Shown piece after piece: positions 17,878 to 28,142 of a DNA stretch of 64,000 nt; position 1 is the stretch's first letter; each line of letters starts with the position of its first letter. Location: positions 1 through 64,000 of the forward strand of contig CAISBR010000102.1 in the NCBI GenBank assembly GCA_903883645.1. The letters are read 5' to 3'. The translations under genes and the position numbers were made by a program. Source of the DNA: an uncultured Myxococcales bacterium (lineage in GTDB: Bacteria > Myxococcota_A > UBA9042). The notes below the pieces were generated by a model. That model was not told the origin of the DNA and ran no database searches. It worked only from the letters and a program-made list of their open reading frames with translations.

Positions 17878-18689
17878 AGCGCACCTCCGCCCGGCGATGG
17901 CTGAGCCTGCAAAGGCCCAGTACCGCTCACAAAAATGAAGTTGCGCACAATCGGATTGGCACTGGCGCGAAACTCCGCCGGCGACCCCTGTTCGATGATC
18001 TGCCCCTGGTGAAGCATCGCGATTTTGTGGGCAATACGAAACGTGCTGGCCATGTCGTGCGAGATGACGACGGAAGTTACCTGCAAGCGCTCTTGGGTTT
18101 CAGCAATCATATCATCAACTTGCTTAATCATCACTGGGTCCAATCCGGTCGTCGGCTCGTCGTAGATCAGGATCTTGGGCCGCAGGATCGTCGCCCGCGC
18201 CAAGGCCACGCGTTTCTTCATGCCGCCCGACAGCTCGCCCGGAAACTTTTGCGCCGCATACTCCAGCTTTAGCACCTCAAGCGAGGCCATCACCGTGTCG
18301 TGCAGCTCCGCCTTGGTCAGCTTTTGGTGCTCGCGCAGCGGAAACGCCACGTTTTCGAACACCGACATCGAGTCAAACAACGCCGCGTTCTGGAAAAGCA
18401 TACCGAACGACCGTCGCACCTGCAGCAGCTCGCGGTCGGCCATCTGGAACAGGTCGCGGCCGGCAAAGCGCACCTGGCCGCGGTCGGGTCGCAACAGGGC
18501 CACCAAGTGCTTGATGAGCACGCTCTTTCCCGAACCCGAGCCGCCGATCACCACCGTAATCTGCCCTTCTTCAATGTCTAGATTGACGCCGTTGAGCACC
18601 GTCTGTCCGCCAAATGCCTTATGCAGATCCTCTACTTGCAGGATTGGCACGGGCGCTTGGCCGCGATTGTTGGGCTCTGGAGTTGCCAT
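17874..18689 (-). CDS. MlaF-like ABC transporter ATPase
   Basis: This 271-residue ATPase has Walker A GGSGSGKS at 49-56, the signature LSGGM, Walker B ILIYDEP and a switch His in VISHD. RDLFQMADRELLQVRRSFGM and the general layout match the lipid-transport MlaF/Ttg2A group, which powers MCE systems. It overlaps the MCE gene by 4 bp. The ATG at 18689 starts the family-like N-terminus; the longer in-frame extension is Arg-rich and rejected. The ribosome site is weak. Confidence 0.92.
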   Translation of the reverse strand: MATPEPNNRGQAPVPILQVEDLHKAFGGQTVLNGVNLDIEEGQITVVIGGSGSGKSVLIKHLVALLRPDRGQVRFAGRDLFQMADRELLQVRRSFGMLFQNAALFDSMSVFENVAFPLREHQKLTKAELHDTVMASLEVLKLEYAAQKFPGELSGGMKKRVALARATILRPKILIYDEPTTGLDPVMIKQVDDMIAETQERLQVTSVVISHDMASTFRIAHKIAMLHQGQIIEQGSPAEFRASANPIVRNFIFVSGTGPLQAQPSPGGGAL

Positions 18690-18872
18690 GGTGATGGTCT
18701 GCTCACGGTCGAACGACCGGCACCGGTCGCCCTGTAAGCATACGCGGTGCCGCCCCCGCGCCAAGAAAAGCGATCGATTCTGCCGACACGGCGCGCGCGT
18801 ACGCCTTGACAGCGACACCCTCAAACCCGCAGCATCCAAGCAGGGCGGTGGCTAACGCCCCAAGTTTTCCCC

Positions 18873-20678
18873 ATGCCCAATCTGGCTCCTATGCTGCTGC
18901 GTGCGATTGCTGGTGACCTGACCGGTCAGCGTTTTCCCGTGCAGGAGTCGCTCCTACTCGGTCGTGCGACGACTTGCACGATTTTCGTTCCAGATCGACG
19001 GGTTTCGCGCGAGCACGCCCGCGTGTATCAGCATAGCGACCTGTTGATGGTCGAGGACCTGGGCAGCCACAACGGCACTTTCGTCAACGAGCAGCGCATC
19101 GAGCGGACGACTTTGTTGCCCGGCGACCGGCTGCGGATCGGTTCGTCGGTATTCCTGGTCGAGAGCACGCAACCGCGCGAAAACTCTGCTGCTGTGCGGG
19201 TTGTAAACGATGCCAATCCGGTCGAACCGCGGATGGTGCGGCAGTTTGAAGCCAGTGCCGGCCCGCTGAACATGACCGGGCTCGCGGCCGAGAGCCTGTT
19301 TGCGGCATTCGGCGTGGGCGGCACGGGCGAAATACCCGACATTTTGCGGAAAACCAAACATTTCGCCATCTTGGTCGAGGCCAGTCGCGCCCTTCAGCAA
19401 TACAGTGATCTGCATGGCACGCTACCCGGCCTGCTCGACTTGGTCATGCAGGTCCTCGCGGCCGATCGCGTGGCCCTGGTGCTGCTCGACGAGCGGCAAC
19501 AGCTGATTCCTAAAGTTGTTCGTCAACGCCCGGCGCCGCGCGGAAGCGTGCAGCCTAGCGAGTCGGACGAGATGGTGCTGAGCAAGACCGTGGCCGACAT
19601 GGTGCTCAAGCAGCGCTGCGCAGTGATAACCGCTGATGCTGCCACGGATTCGCGCTTTTTGGGCTCCGAGTCGGTGATGATCAGCCACGTGCGCTCGCTG
19701 GCCGTGGTGCCTGTGCTGGTGGGCAATCGACTGCTGGGTTTGATCGAGGCGGAAAATCGCCACAGTGTCAATGCGTTCGACGAGTCGGACCTAAAGATGC
19801 TGTCGGTGCTCGCCTCGATGGTGGGCGTGGCGCTCGACCACCTTGAAGTCTCGAACGCGCGCGAGCAGGCCATTACCGAACTCCGCAGCGCACAAGCTCA
19901 ATTGCTGGCTACGCAGCAGCGTCTGATCGCCGCCGAGCGCTTGGGTGTGCTGGGGCGGCTAGCCAGCGGCATTGCCCACGAGGTCAAGAATCATCTGGGC
20001 CCGTTTATGCTCGCCGACATGATCGCCAACAAGTACCGCGACGACGAGGCCATTCAAGACGCAGCCCAGCTGATGCTCGAGGCCCAGCAACGCATTTTCG
20101 ACTTGGTCGACGAACTGCGCGAATTCGCAGGTGGTGTACGCAGTACTGCGACGATTGCCCCCACCGATCTAGTGGCGGTCGTGCGCGGTGTGGTGCGTTT
20201 TGTGGGCTGCGATCGCACCGTGAACGCCCACCAAATCGATGTGCAGGTGAATACCCAGCCGATCGTGCCGATGGACGCGGGCCGCATTCGCCAGGTGCTG
20301 ATCAACCTAATTCGCAACGCGGCAGAGGCCTCTGAGTCCAGTCAAGACCCTATTATTATTACGATCGATGGCGACGACGAGGTTGCGGTCGTGAGCGTAC
20401 AGGATTTTGGTAGTGGCATCGCTCCCGATGTGCAAGAGCGCATTTTTGAACCGTTCTTTACCACCAAAGGCGACCGCGGCCTGGGTCTGGGCCTCGATCT
20501 GTCGCGGCAGATCGTGCGTGCCCATGGCGGTTCACTTACGTTTGCCACCCAGCCGAGCTTGGGAACTACGTTCGCGATGGCCTTGCCGCTGGCACCTCAG
20601 CTCCGCCACGACGGCAACGACTTTGACGACCGCATGACTGACACCACTAATCGCGCAATTGACGGTGTTCTTCCTTAG
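18873..20678 (+). CDS. FHA-GAF histidine kinase
   Basis: This 601-residue soluble sensor kinase has an FHA domain at about 25-95 (LLLGRATTCTIFVPD, VSREHARV, LGSHNGTFVN). A GAF domain lies at about 165-325. A HisKA-type helix contains the phospho-acceptor His in GIAHEVKNHLGP. The ATPase domain carries NLIRNAAEAS, GSGIAPDVQE and GLGLGLDLSRQIV. No response-regulator domain is present. FHA domains bind phosphothreonine, which fits a Ser/Thr kinase signalling background. The NAD kinase gene begins directly after its stop, so the two are co-transcribed. Confidence 0.92.
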   Translation: MPNLAPMLLRAIAGDLTGQRFPVQESLLLGRATTCTIFVPDRRVSREHARVYQHSDLLMVEDLGSHNGTFVNEQRIERTTLLPGDRLRIGSSVFLVESTQPRENSAAVRVVNDANPVEPRMVRQFEASAGPLNMTGLAAESLFAAFGVGGTGEIPDILRKTKHFAILVEASRALQQYSDLHGTLPGLLDLVMQVLAADRVALVLLDERQQLIPKVVRQRPAPRGSVQPSESDEMVLSKTVADMVLKQRCAVITADAATDSRFLGSESVMISHVRSLAVVPVLVGNRLLGLIEAENRHSVNAFDESDLKMLSVLASMVGVALDHLEVSNAREQAITELRSAQAQLLATQQRLIAAERLGVLGRLASGIAHEVKNHLGPFMLADMIANKYRDDEAIQDAAQLMLEAQQRIFDLVDELREFAGGVRSTATIAPTDLVAVVRGVVRFVGCDRTVNAHQIDVQVNTQPIVPMDAGRIRQVLINLIRNAAEASESSQDPIIITIDGDDEVAVVSVQDFGSGIAPDVQERIFEPFFTTKGDRGLGLGLDLSRQIVRAHGGSLTFATQPSLGTTFAMALPLAPQLRHDGNDFDDRMTDTTNRAIDGVLP

Positions 20679-21653
20679 ATGAGGGCCCGTCTGCCGCACT
20701 CTGTAGCCGTGCCGCCTGCCCGCAATGGCCGCCGCGTCGGCACGGCCGTCGAGCTGCGCCGTGTGGCAGTCGTGCGCAAGATCAGCGCCGTGGAGCAGCA
20801 GCAGCGTCGCAGCGATGCCAAGCTGGCCCATTCGATCGCCGTCGGCGACCCGCTCTCGGATCGCGTGCTTCTGGCCCATCGCGAACACGTGGCGAGCGCG
20901 GCTGCGGTCGAGGCCGTACTCGGGGCCCGCAAGCTCGAGTTCCGCGTCGTCGAAAGCCTGACCCTGCGCTTGGCCGCCTGGGCTGACTTGGTAGTCACAG
21001 TGGGCGGCGATGGCACCTTCTTGCGCGCCTCGCACGTGCTGACCGGTTTGGGTCCCGACGATGGGCCGCCGATGCTAGGCGTCAACAGCGCGACCAGCTC
21101 GTCGGTCGGCTACTTCTGTGCCGCCACCGCCGCCAGCTTCGCCGCCATCTTGGACAAAATCGACAGCGGCGCCTGCCATAGCGAGGGCTTATGGCGCATG
21201 CAGGTGTCCGTTAACGACACGCTGCTGCCCGTGCATGTGCTCAACGATGTGCTGCTGGCCCACAGCGTCCCCGCCGAGACTTCGCGTTACGTGCTCGAGG
21301 TGGCCGGTCGCCGCCAAGACCAGAAAAGCAGTGGCATTTGGGTATCCACCGCGGCAGGGTCAACGGGTGCGATGCGTGCGGCAGGTGGCCGTGTCCAGCC
21401 GCTCGACGGTCGGTCGCTGCAGTTCCGCGTGCGCGAGCCCATGTCGTGGACCTTTGCGGGTGCGCCCCTGGTCGATGGCCTTTTCGACGACGAACTGGTC
21501 GTCACATCGCGCATGCTCGCCGGCGAAATCTATCTCGACGGTGGCCACTTGCGGCGGCGCTTCGGCTTTGGCGACCGCATTCGGTTTACGCCAAGCCCGC
21601 GGCCAATGCCATGGATCGCTCCCATCGACGTAGAGCAGCGCCGAGGCGGCTAA
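20679..21653 (+). CDS. nadK: NAD kinase-like protein
   Basis: This 324-residue protein has the diacylglycerol-kinase-superfamily GGDGT at 109-113, LNDVLLAHSVPAETSRY in place of the NE-type NAD-binding strand, and SGIWVSTAAGSTGAM with the Gly-rich substrate loop. It phosphorylates NAD to NADP. NAD kinases usually read NE at the NAD-binding loop. ND here is a conservative variant seen in a divergent subgroup, so the exact substrate is less certain. The ATG abuts the stop of the FHA-GAF kinase gene, indicating translational coupling. Confidence 0.85.
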   Translation: MRARLPHSVAVPPARNGRRVGTAVELRRVAVVRKISAVEQQQRRSDAKLAHSIAVGDPLSDRVLLAHREHVASAAAVEAVLGARKLEFRVVESLTLRLAAWADLVVTVGGDGTFLRASHVLTGLGPDDGPPMLGVNSATSSSVGYFCAATAASFAAILDKIDSGACHSEGLWRMQVSVNDTLLPVHVLNDVLLAHSVPAETSRYVLEVAGRRQDQKSSGIWVSTAAGSTGAMRAAGGRVQPLDGRSLQFRVREPMSWTFAGAPLVDGLFDDELVVTSRMLAGEIYLDGGHLRRRFGFGDRIRFTPSPRPMPWIAPIDVEQRRGG

Positions 21654-21677
21654 GTAAATCGCATCTGTATCAGGCAC

Positions 21678-22499
21678 TTACTCGTCGTAAAGCTCGGCCG
21701 CGACCTCGGCCCACGGCCCCGGAGCCCGCCGCGCAAACGTGTGCTGCCGCAGCCCCACAATCGCTAGGCCATCGACACGCGAGTGCCCCACCGGACAGCT
21801 ATCGTGCCAAAGCGCCGCCACGGCCGCCTTCTGCGCCGCCACGGCGAGGGGCCGCTCGCCGCGTTGCCAAGCGTTGGCCAGCTCGGCCGCTTGCCCGCCA
21901 TTGAGCCGCAACACCTCGCGCCGCAGCTGATAGCGACCACAGCGCGCACACCGCGGCTGCCGAGCCAGGTGCCGCAACGACCGCCACACCACCAGCAGCA
22001 CCGCCGCCAGTCGCGCCCCCAGCCACGCCGCCCGGGCCGGCAGAGGGGCAGGCAACACCCTAAAACTACCGCCGCCGCGCTGCACAATCAGGCCAGCCTT
22101 GCCGCGCGCCAGCCACGCTCCCAGCAAGCCATCGTGCCCCGTATCGGCCTTAAAGCCTGCCTCGACCAGCTCTTGCGCAGTGTCGACACCAGCCACGGCC
22201 AGGTCCTGGACCTCGACTTCGGGATTCGCGGTGATCCACTCAGCCTGCTCGCGGGCAAACGACTGTGCAGCAGTGACTTCAAAGGTAGCGAGTTCAACCG
22301 TCGCCACAAGCAGCGCCAGCAGCACACTCGCCCGCCCCGGCACCAGTTGCAGCACGTGCAGCCAAGCCACGCTCGCTGTGCCGAGCACCACCGCGGCGGC
22401 GACGTCGTACATGCCAATCAGGTCAAAGTGCCGCGATGCCATACCAAACGCGACACCGGCGCCGAGCGCGAAGGTCAGCGTCGCCAGCACGGCCAGCAA
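21678..22499 (-). CDS. Hypothetical membrane protein with zinc-ribbon-like CxxC
   Basis: At least three membrane spans are visible: two at the N-terminus, and one around RAAWLGARLAAVLLVVW. A periplasmic or cytoplasmic region between them carries acidic residues. A CARCGRY motif follows the last span, and a single Cys near WHDSCPVGH could complete a metal site. The C-terminal domain is not recognised. The start is uncertain: TTG at 22499 is listed, but the frame is open to an ATT at 22523, just after the upstream stop. It follows the lipoprotein-like gene at 22527-23657 by 27 bp, probably in one operon. Confidence 0.6.
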   Translation of the reverse strand: MLAVLATLTFALGAGVAFGMASRHFDLIGMYDVAAAVVLGTASVAWLHVLQLVPGRASVLLALLVATVELATFEVTAAQSFAREQAEWITANPEVEVQDLAVAGVDTAQELVEAGFKADTGHDGLLGAWLARGKAGLIVQRGGGSFRVLPAPLPARAAWLGARLAAVLLVVWRSLRHLARQPRCARCGRYQLRREVLRLNGGQAAELANAWQRGERPLAVAAQKAAVAALWHDSCPVGHSRVDGLAIVGLRQHTFARRAPGPWAEVAAELYDE

Positions 22500-22526
22500 C
22501 CAGCGGATAGTCGCAGAGAGAATGGT

Positions 22527-23657
22527 CTAGTCCGGCGGATAGAGCTTGGCGCACGCCATGGCCAGCTCGATGAAGTCGACCACCTTGTCGGGGTTCGACG
22601 GCACCTGCCAGCAGGTCACGGCGCAGCGACCGTCGTGCACGCGGATGTCGATCGGATCGAACAGCCGGGACTGGAAGCCCAGGTCACCCGACAGCAATTC
22701 CTCGGCCGAAGCGCCCTTCGACAAGCGCAGCTTATAGCCCTCGGGCAGGCGCGGGTCGTGCACTTCGGGCGCATCGAGGTCGGGCAGGTCTAGGCCAGTG
22801 GGCGGCGCCAGCGGACCGAACCGCACGATGGTATGCGGATGGACGCCCGACAACACGATGACGCGCAAATACCGGTCATCTTGCCCGGCCTCGGGCGGAC
22901 TCGCCTCGATCCTCAGCGCCAAATCTTTATAGCTTCCTGTAACTTCAGTGGCCTGCGTCGTCTGCACCGCCACCAGGCCCAGCTTCTTGGCGGCCTGCGC
23001 CACCGAGTCGAGCCGCCGTCGCGTCGAGCGATACGCCACCAAAATTCCGATACCGAACAACACAATCCCCACAAGCAGCAGCGCCGTGAGGATCGGGTCG
23101 ATCGTCTCGTCGCTCGATAAGGGGTTCTGCACGCACTTGTCGACATCTTCGGCGCGAACCGGCTTGTTGGTATCCCGCGCCTTAATCGTGCAGCGCTGGA
23201 TGGTCTTGCCCGCCCGCTTGAGGTACTCCGACTTCTTGGCCTCGAGCACTTTCTTGTGCGCCATCTGCCAGTTGTCTAAGAAACCCTGCTCTTTGCGCAG
23301 CGGAGCGGCATTGTCGTACAGGGCATCGGCGTCGCGCCCCTCGCGCTTGGCCTGGTCCTTCTTCTTCATCTGGTACTGGACCAGAACCGCCTCTTCTTCA
23401 AGATTAGCACGCAGATCAGCCAGTTCGTTGGCCTCTGGATCCGTAGCGAGTTGAATCTCGGTGCAACCTTGCAGCGCCGGCGCCAGCAATCCGGCGAGCA
23501 GTGCCAGTTGACCCGCGAGCTTCGTCCACTGCCCGATGGACCGCCGCAGCACCCCACCCGTCGCAGTTGCCGGCGTCAGCGTGAAACGCGGAGTGGGGAC
23601 CGGCGCGGTGCTCGAAAATCTGGCCCGCAAAAGGAGTAGGCTTAGGTGGCGTGGCAT
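22527..23657 (-). CDS. Predicted lipoprotein/membrane protein of unknown function
   Basis: A strong AGGAGG ribosome site lies 8 bp before the ATG at 23657. A lipobox-like LQGC with Cys65 ends an unusually long leader, so a GTG at 23552 could be the real start of the signal peptide. A helical, Lys/Glu-rich segment follows (QYQMKKKDQAKREG). A second membrane span lies around ILTALLLVGIVLFGIGILVAY. The C-terminal domain is acidic, and its last part may be a ligand-binding fold. No family is recognised. It is divergent from the gene at 23900. Confidence 0.65.
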   Translation of the reverse strand: MPRHLSLLLLRARFSSTAPVPTPRFTLTPATATGGVLRRSIGQWTKLAGQLALLAGLLAPALQGCTEIQLATDPEANELADLRANLEEEAVLVQYQMKKKDQAKREGRDADALYDNAAPLRKEQGFLDNWQMAHKKVLEAKKSEYLKRAGKTIQRCTIKARDTNKPVRAEDVDKCVQNPLSSDETIDPILTALLLVGIVLFGIGILVAYRSTRRRLDSVAQAAKKLGLVAVQTTQATEVTGSYKDLALRIEASPPEAGQDDRYLRVIVLSGVHPHTIVRFGPLAPPTGLDLPDLDAPEVHDPRLPEGYKLRLSKGASAEELLSGDLGFQSRLFDPIDIRVHDGRCAVTCWQVPSNPDKVVDFIELAMACAKLYPPD

Positions 23658-23899
23658 GATTTCGTCCTCCTGAAAACCGATGCGACGCAGCGCGCGTCCT
23701 CGGCCGCAAGTTGGCGAAGGCGAAATTACCACGGCGGATTCTGCGTGGCAAACATTTGCGCGTTGGCGAAGTTGCCGATGGTGCCCGGCGCGCGCGACCG
23801 GCTCGCTAGGTGGCTCGGCGGCGGACCGAAAGGCCACGTTGGCGCGTCGCAAGCAGGCAGCGGTGGCGAATCGCGCCGCACCCGGGCATAGTGGTAACG

Positions 23900-25636
23900 A
23901 TGGTCGCGCGCACCTCGACAACTCAGTCTAGCAGGCAGGTGCCACGGCTGGGTCGAGGTTTGTTCGGCATTCTCGCTACTTTTTTGCTCCTGGGCGGACC
24001 AATGGTCCCAGCGGTGCAGGCCGCCCGCGTGCATGTTCGCGTGCGCAGTCAACTACAACTGCAGGTGCAGGCTCGGCCACGAGGAGTTCAAGTCTCTGGA
24101 GTTTTGCGTGATCAGCGCGGCGACCCCATCGCCGGTGCGGCAGTGGCGCTGCATACCGTCGATGACGAGGGGCGCGGCCCGCCGCGGTCGCATCTTGGCG
24201 TAACTAGCCCCGATGGCGCCTTTGCGGTGCTGATGGGCGGCGCCGCTGAAGAAGACCCGCCATCAGGGATCCACGTCGAAGCCGACTTTGCCGGCGATGC
24301 CAACCATGGCGATGCGCACGCGGAGTTGACTGCCGATTTAGGTAAAGCTCCGGCTGAGCTGGTCATTGTGCTGCCCACCAGCCGCTGGACGCCAGGGCGC
24401 GGCGCCTGGAGCATGGTGGCGACGGCCCAGTCGGGTGGCGAACCGCTCGCGGCCGTAGCGCTTAGCCTTCGCATCGACGGCCGGCAAGTGCTTGAACTCC
24501 GCACTGACGCGAGCGGCAAGGCCCAGGCAAGTCTGCCGCTGGCCGGGATCGACGGTTTGGGCAACCATCGGGTCGCGGTCGAGCTTGCGCCGACAGAAAG
24601 GGTCAATGGGGCGCAAGCTCAAGCAATGTTTGCGATCATCGATGCCGTCGACGTGCGGGTGCAGGCCCGGCCGGGGCGCGAGGGCGAGACCTGCGGCGCA
24701 GACGACTGGTGTCTAAGCGGTACCGCGCGGCGCTACGGCAGTGGGCAGGCACACGCCGATGCAGCGGTGACAATCTATGCCGATCGGCAGATCATCGGCA
24801 CTCTGGTTAGCGACGAGCAGGGGCGATTTGCCGCGGTCTTGCGCAGCGAGGCCCTTGAACACTATGCCAAAGGGAGCGAGGTCGAAGTGGCGGCCCAGGT
24901 TGCCGGTGGCCGACCGTTTGTCGACGACGGCTGGAGCGACGTATTTAAGCTGCAGTTGCCGCGCGGTCCGGCCTGGCGCGAATGGCTGGCGGCGGCGGCG
25001 GTGGCGGCCCTAGTACTTGGAGCGCTTTTGCGGGCGCTGTGGCAACGGCGGCAGGCCAAGCTGCGCTCGCGAGAGCTCGAAGAAAGCGCGGCTGGCTTGC
25101 GGGGTGACGCGATTGTCTACGGTCGCCAGGGGGACCAGTTGTCGACTCGGCTGGCGGGAACGGTGCTGCATGGCGAGACGGGGCGACCAATGCCGGCCGA
25201 GCTATGGCTGCTGCGCGGCGACGTTCGTGTCGATATTCTGTCTGACTTCGGCTCGTTTGCGAACGACAGCAGCCCGCATGGTGCGTGGACCCTGCACGTG
25301 CGGGCCGCGGACCACGAGCTGCTGACGGCCGAGCTACAGGTGCCCCACGACGGCCGATTTGACGGCTGCATCCTGCAACCGGTCAGCTGTCGCGCGGTGG
25401 TTCGCGGCAACTTAGCCGAGGCCGTGCGCAAAGCCAGCGGACGCGGAGTCGACTGGGGCCGAGAAACCCCCCGCCAGGTCGAACCGCGCTGGGCCCGCCA
25501 CCTGCGACGCGGCCAGCTCGAGGTCCGCGAGGCCGTGCGAGTCTCGGAGCGCGCACTGTATGGCGAGCGCACCGACGCAGGGTTGGTCGGCGAGGTCAAA
25601 GACGCGCTTGGCCGAGTCGAGGAGGCGCAAAAATGA
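23900..25636 (+). CDS. Secreted/membrane protein with carboxypeptidase-regulatory/Ig-like domains, first gene of MoxR operon
   Basis: A signal peptide (LGRGLFGILATFLLLGGPMVPAVQA) is followed by several beta-sandwich segments of carboxypeptidase-regulatory or Big-like type (VSGVLRDQRGDPIAGAAV, GQAHADAAVTIYADRQ). One membrane helix then lies around REWLAAAAVAALVLGALLRA. The cytoplasmic C-terminus has a further sandwich-like piece. Its stop overlaps the DUF4350 gene (ATGA), so it belongs to the MoxR/DUF58 operon. The ATG at 23900 is chosen because the longer upstream frame is Arg-rich. The function is not known. Confidence 0.65.
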   Translation: MVARTSTTQSSRQVPRLGRGLFGILATFLLLGGPMVPAVQAARVHVRVRSQLQLQVQARPRGVQVSGVLRDQRGDPIAGAAVALHTVDDEGRGPPRSHLGVTSPDGAFAVLMGGAAEEDPPSGIHVEADFAGDANHGDAHAELTADLGKAPAELVIVLPTSRWTPGRGAWSMVATAQSGGEPLAAVALSLRIDGRQVLELRTDASGKAQASLPLAGIDGLGNHRVAVELAPTERVNGAQAQAMFAIIDAVDVRVQARPGREGETCGADDWCLSGTARRYGSGQAHADAAVTIYADRQIIGTLVSDEQGRFAAVLRSEALEHYAKGSEVEVAAQVAGGRPFVDDGWSDVFKLQLPRGPAWREWLAAAAVAALVLGALLRALWQRRQAKLRSRELEESAAGLRGDAIVYGRQGDQLSTRLAGTVLHGETGRPMPAELWLLRGDVRVDILSDFGSFANDSSPHGAWTLHVRAADHELLTAELQVPHDGRFDGCILQPVSCRAVVRGNLAEAVRKASGRGVDWGRETPRQVEPRWARHLRRGQLEVREAVRVSERALYGERTDAGLVGEVKDALGRVEEAQK

Positions 25637-27081
25637 GGCCACTGCGGCTACTGCGCCCTGGCCTGCGCTGCCTGACGGCTTGGGTGGTACCCGTGCTCGC
25701 TTTGGGCCTCGCCGCCGCGCCAGCATGGGCGGGCCGCGATTTTGATCCGCTTTCGACCGATTGGAACGGCCTAGCGACTTTGCAGGCCACCGCCGCCCGC
25801 ATCGATGTGCAGCTGACGGCGAGGCGCGACCTCGACTGGGCTACTGTGTCGGAGCGCGAGGTGCTGCTGGTGGTCGGCCCCTTGGCCAAACTTGATGAGC
25901 CTGTTGAATTACTACATTTTCTTGAGGCGGGAGGGCGTCTCATTGTAGCCGACGATTTTCGCGCAGGCGCCAGTTGGGTGCAGCCGCTGGGCATCGAGCT
26001 CTTGCCGCAGCCCGGTCGTTCGCTGCGAACTTTGGATGGCAACCCGGCCTTCGCGGCCGTCGAGGTCAAGGCGAGCGCTGTCGCCCTTGCGCATGTGGCC
26101 AAGTGGCACCTGCCGCGCGCGCGCTTGACCCCTGCCGAATTTCTGGGGCACAACCTGCAAAAGCCGGTGGTGCTGAATCACCCGGCGGCGCTGCGGGTTG
26201 CCGATGGCGCCAATGCGGTGCTGTGGGGCCCGTATGGCAGCGGTGATCTGGGGTGGCTGGCCGAGGCCGAGCACGAGGGGGGCCGCGTGCTAGTGCTGGC
26301 CGACTCGAGCCTGCTGCTGAATCAAATGCTGACGCGCGTGTACGAGAATCGGCAGTTTGCGGCGAACGTGCTGCGCTACTACTGCGTGGTCGATCGACCG
26401 TGCAAGGTGCGGCTACTGGCGAATATTAGCGAGATTCACGGCGTTTTTGCGTCAACCGAGGCCGCGCAGCCGAACTCATGGCACCTGGGGCTCGATGCGC
26501 TGCAAAAGGGACTCAAGGCCGTGGCGGATCTGCTGCAGGGGCCGCTGGTCGCGCCCGGCCTTGTGGCTGCGCTGGTGGGGGTACTGGCGACTTTGGTGCT
26601 GCGGCGCTCGCAGCTGACCGCGCCCGAGTTGCCACCGCGGGGAGCGACCGGGAAGCGGTCGACGACGCTGGCCGAAAATGCGGCGGCCTGGCTGGCTGAC
26701 GGCGCCGCCGATTACCGCAAACCGGCGCGACTTCTCGGGGCTCAGCTCGCCCGTTGGCTTCAGCGCGCCGACGCGGCGGTCTTTCAGCCTGACCAGGCCG
26801 GTGGACTAGCCGCACGCCGCGATGCTCTGCGCCAGCCGAATGCGCGGCGCCGCAGCGGCCACGTCGTCGACGAATTGGTGCAGGGCGGCCAGTTTTCGCC
26901 CCAAGCCGGCGAGCGACTGCGCCAGGTGTTGAGCGATATCACCCGCGCCACCAGCGACCAAGCACCGCAGCTGACGCGCCGGCGATTTGGCCAGTTGGCC
27001 GCCGAGGTCGAGTGGGCCGAGACACTGTTGCGCCATACCGCCGCCGCGCGGTCCGCTGCGATACCCAAAGGAGAGTCATGA
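25633..27081 (+). CDS. DUF4350-type membrane protein of MoxR operon
   Basis: This 482-residue protein has a signal peptide and an extracytoplasmic domain with [30 protein letters not shown] and [14 protein letters not shown]. These are typical of DUF4350 proteins with a GATase-like fold. A membrane helix follows around [13 protein letters not shown], then a cytoplasmic helical tail. It lies between two operon members and overlaps both by 4 bp. DUF4350, MoxR and DUF58 proteins commonly occur together in envelope-stress or assembly systems. Confidence 0.75.
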   Translation: MRPLRLLRPGLRCLTAWVVPVLALGLAAAPAWAGRDFDPLSTDWNGLATLQATAARIDVQLTARRDLDWATVSEREVLLVVGPLAKLDEPVELLHFLEAGGRLIVADDFRAGASWVQPLGIELLPQPGRSLRTLDGNPAFAAVEVKASAVALAHVAKWHLPRARLTPAEFLGHNLQKPVVLNHPAALRVADGANAVLWGPYGSGDLGWLAEAEHEGGRVLVLADSSLLLNQMLTRVYENRQFAANVLRYYCVVDRPCKVRLLANISEIHGVFASTEAAQPNSWHLGLDALQKGLKAVADLLQGPLVAPGLVAALVGVLATLVLRRSQLTAPELPPRGATGKRSTTLAENAAAWLADGAADYRKPARLLGAQLARWLQRADAAVFQPDQAGGLAARRDALRQPNARRRSGHVVDELVQGGQFSPQAGERLRQVLSDITRATSDQAPQLTRRRFGQLAAEVEWAETLLRHTAAARSAAIPKGES

Positions 27082-28136
27082 TCGAGTCGCAACCCCAAAC
27101 TGTGCCTGCAGAACTGAGCGATGGTGGCGCCGAAGCCGCAGCGCTAGATCACCAGCGATTGGCTCGCGCCGGCGCCCTGCGCGATCGAGTAGTGGGCGAA
27201 GTAACCCGCGTTTATATTGGCAAAACGGAGGTAGTCCAACTGCTACTGGCGGCGATGCTGGCGCGCGGGCACGTGCTGCTCGAAGGCGTGCCCGGCTTAG
27301 CCAAGACCACCTTGGCCAAGGCGATGGCGACGAGCTTGGGCGGGCAGTTCCGCCGCATCCAGTTTACGCCCGACCTACTTCCAGCTGATATTACAGGCAC
27401 GTATGTGTTCAATCAGCGCAGTCAGTTGTTCGAATTGCGCCGCGGGCCGCTGTTTGCCCAGGTGGTGCTGGCCGACGAGATCAACCGTGCGCCCGCCAAG
27501 ACACAGTCGGCCCTGCTCGAAGCGATGCAAGAGCGGCAGGTCACGATCGAAGGCGAGACGCAGAGCTTGCCCAATCCTTTCCTAGTATTGGCGACGCAAA
27601 ATCCGGTGGAACAAGAGGGCGTGTACCTGCTGCCCGAGGCGCAGATCGACCGGTTCTTGGTGCGCATTCGCCTGGATTACCCAACCCTTAGCGATGAGAT
27701 GCGCATGCTGCGGACCTACGACCACCCGCCCGAGCCCGTGCAAGCGGTGGCGACGATGGCCGAAGTGCTCGAGCTGGCCGCGTGGATCGATGGCGTGCAC
27801 GTCGAAGAGCGGGTGGTGAGCTACATTGTGCGGCTGGTGCAGGCGACGCGGCAGCATCCTCGGGTGGCTTTGGGTGCAAGTCCGCGGGCTTCGCTGGCCC
27901 TGATGCGGCTGGCCAAGGCCTGGGCGCTGCTTGCGGGTCGCGATTTTGTTACACCCGACGACGTGCAGGCGCTGCTGGGGCCCGCGCTCGAACACCGCAT
28001 TATGGTGACCACCGACGCGAGCATCGAAGGGGTGACGGCGGCGGCGGTTTTGGCCGATGTCGTGCACCGCACCAAGGTGGTCGAAACGCCGACGGGCGTG
28101 GTGGTACCGACCGATTTGCATATTGGCCCGCTGTAG
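27078..28136 (+). CDS. MoxR-family AAA+ ATPase
   Basis: This 352-residue protein has Walker A GVPGLAKT at 70-77, the MoxR signature [14 protein letters not shown], Walker B VVLADEIN at 129-136, and sensor [14 protein letters not shown]. MoxR ATPases act as chaperones that assemble or activate partner protein complexes, often with VWA or DUF58 proteins. The ATG at 27078 follows GGAGAG and overlaps the previous stop by 4 bp. The DUF58 gene starts 6 bp after its stop. Confidence 0.95.
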   Translation: MIESQPQTVPAELSDGGAEAAALDHQRLARAGALRDRVVGEVTRVYIGKTEVVQLLLAAMLARGHVLLEGVPGLAKTTLAKAMATSLGGQFRRIQFTPDLLPADITGTYVFNQRSQLFELRRGPLFAQVVLADEINRAPAKTQSALLEAMQERQVTIEGETQSLPNPFLVLATQNPVEQEGVYLLPEAQIDRFLVRIRLDYPTLSDEMRMLRTYDHPPEPVQAVATMAEVLELAAWIDGVHVEERVVSYIVRLVQATRQHPRVALGASPRASLALMRLAKAWALLAGRDFVTPDDVQALLGPALEHRIMVTTDASIEGVTAAAVLADVVHRTKVVETPTGVVVPTDLHIGPL

Positions 28137-28142
28137 GACGCA

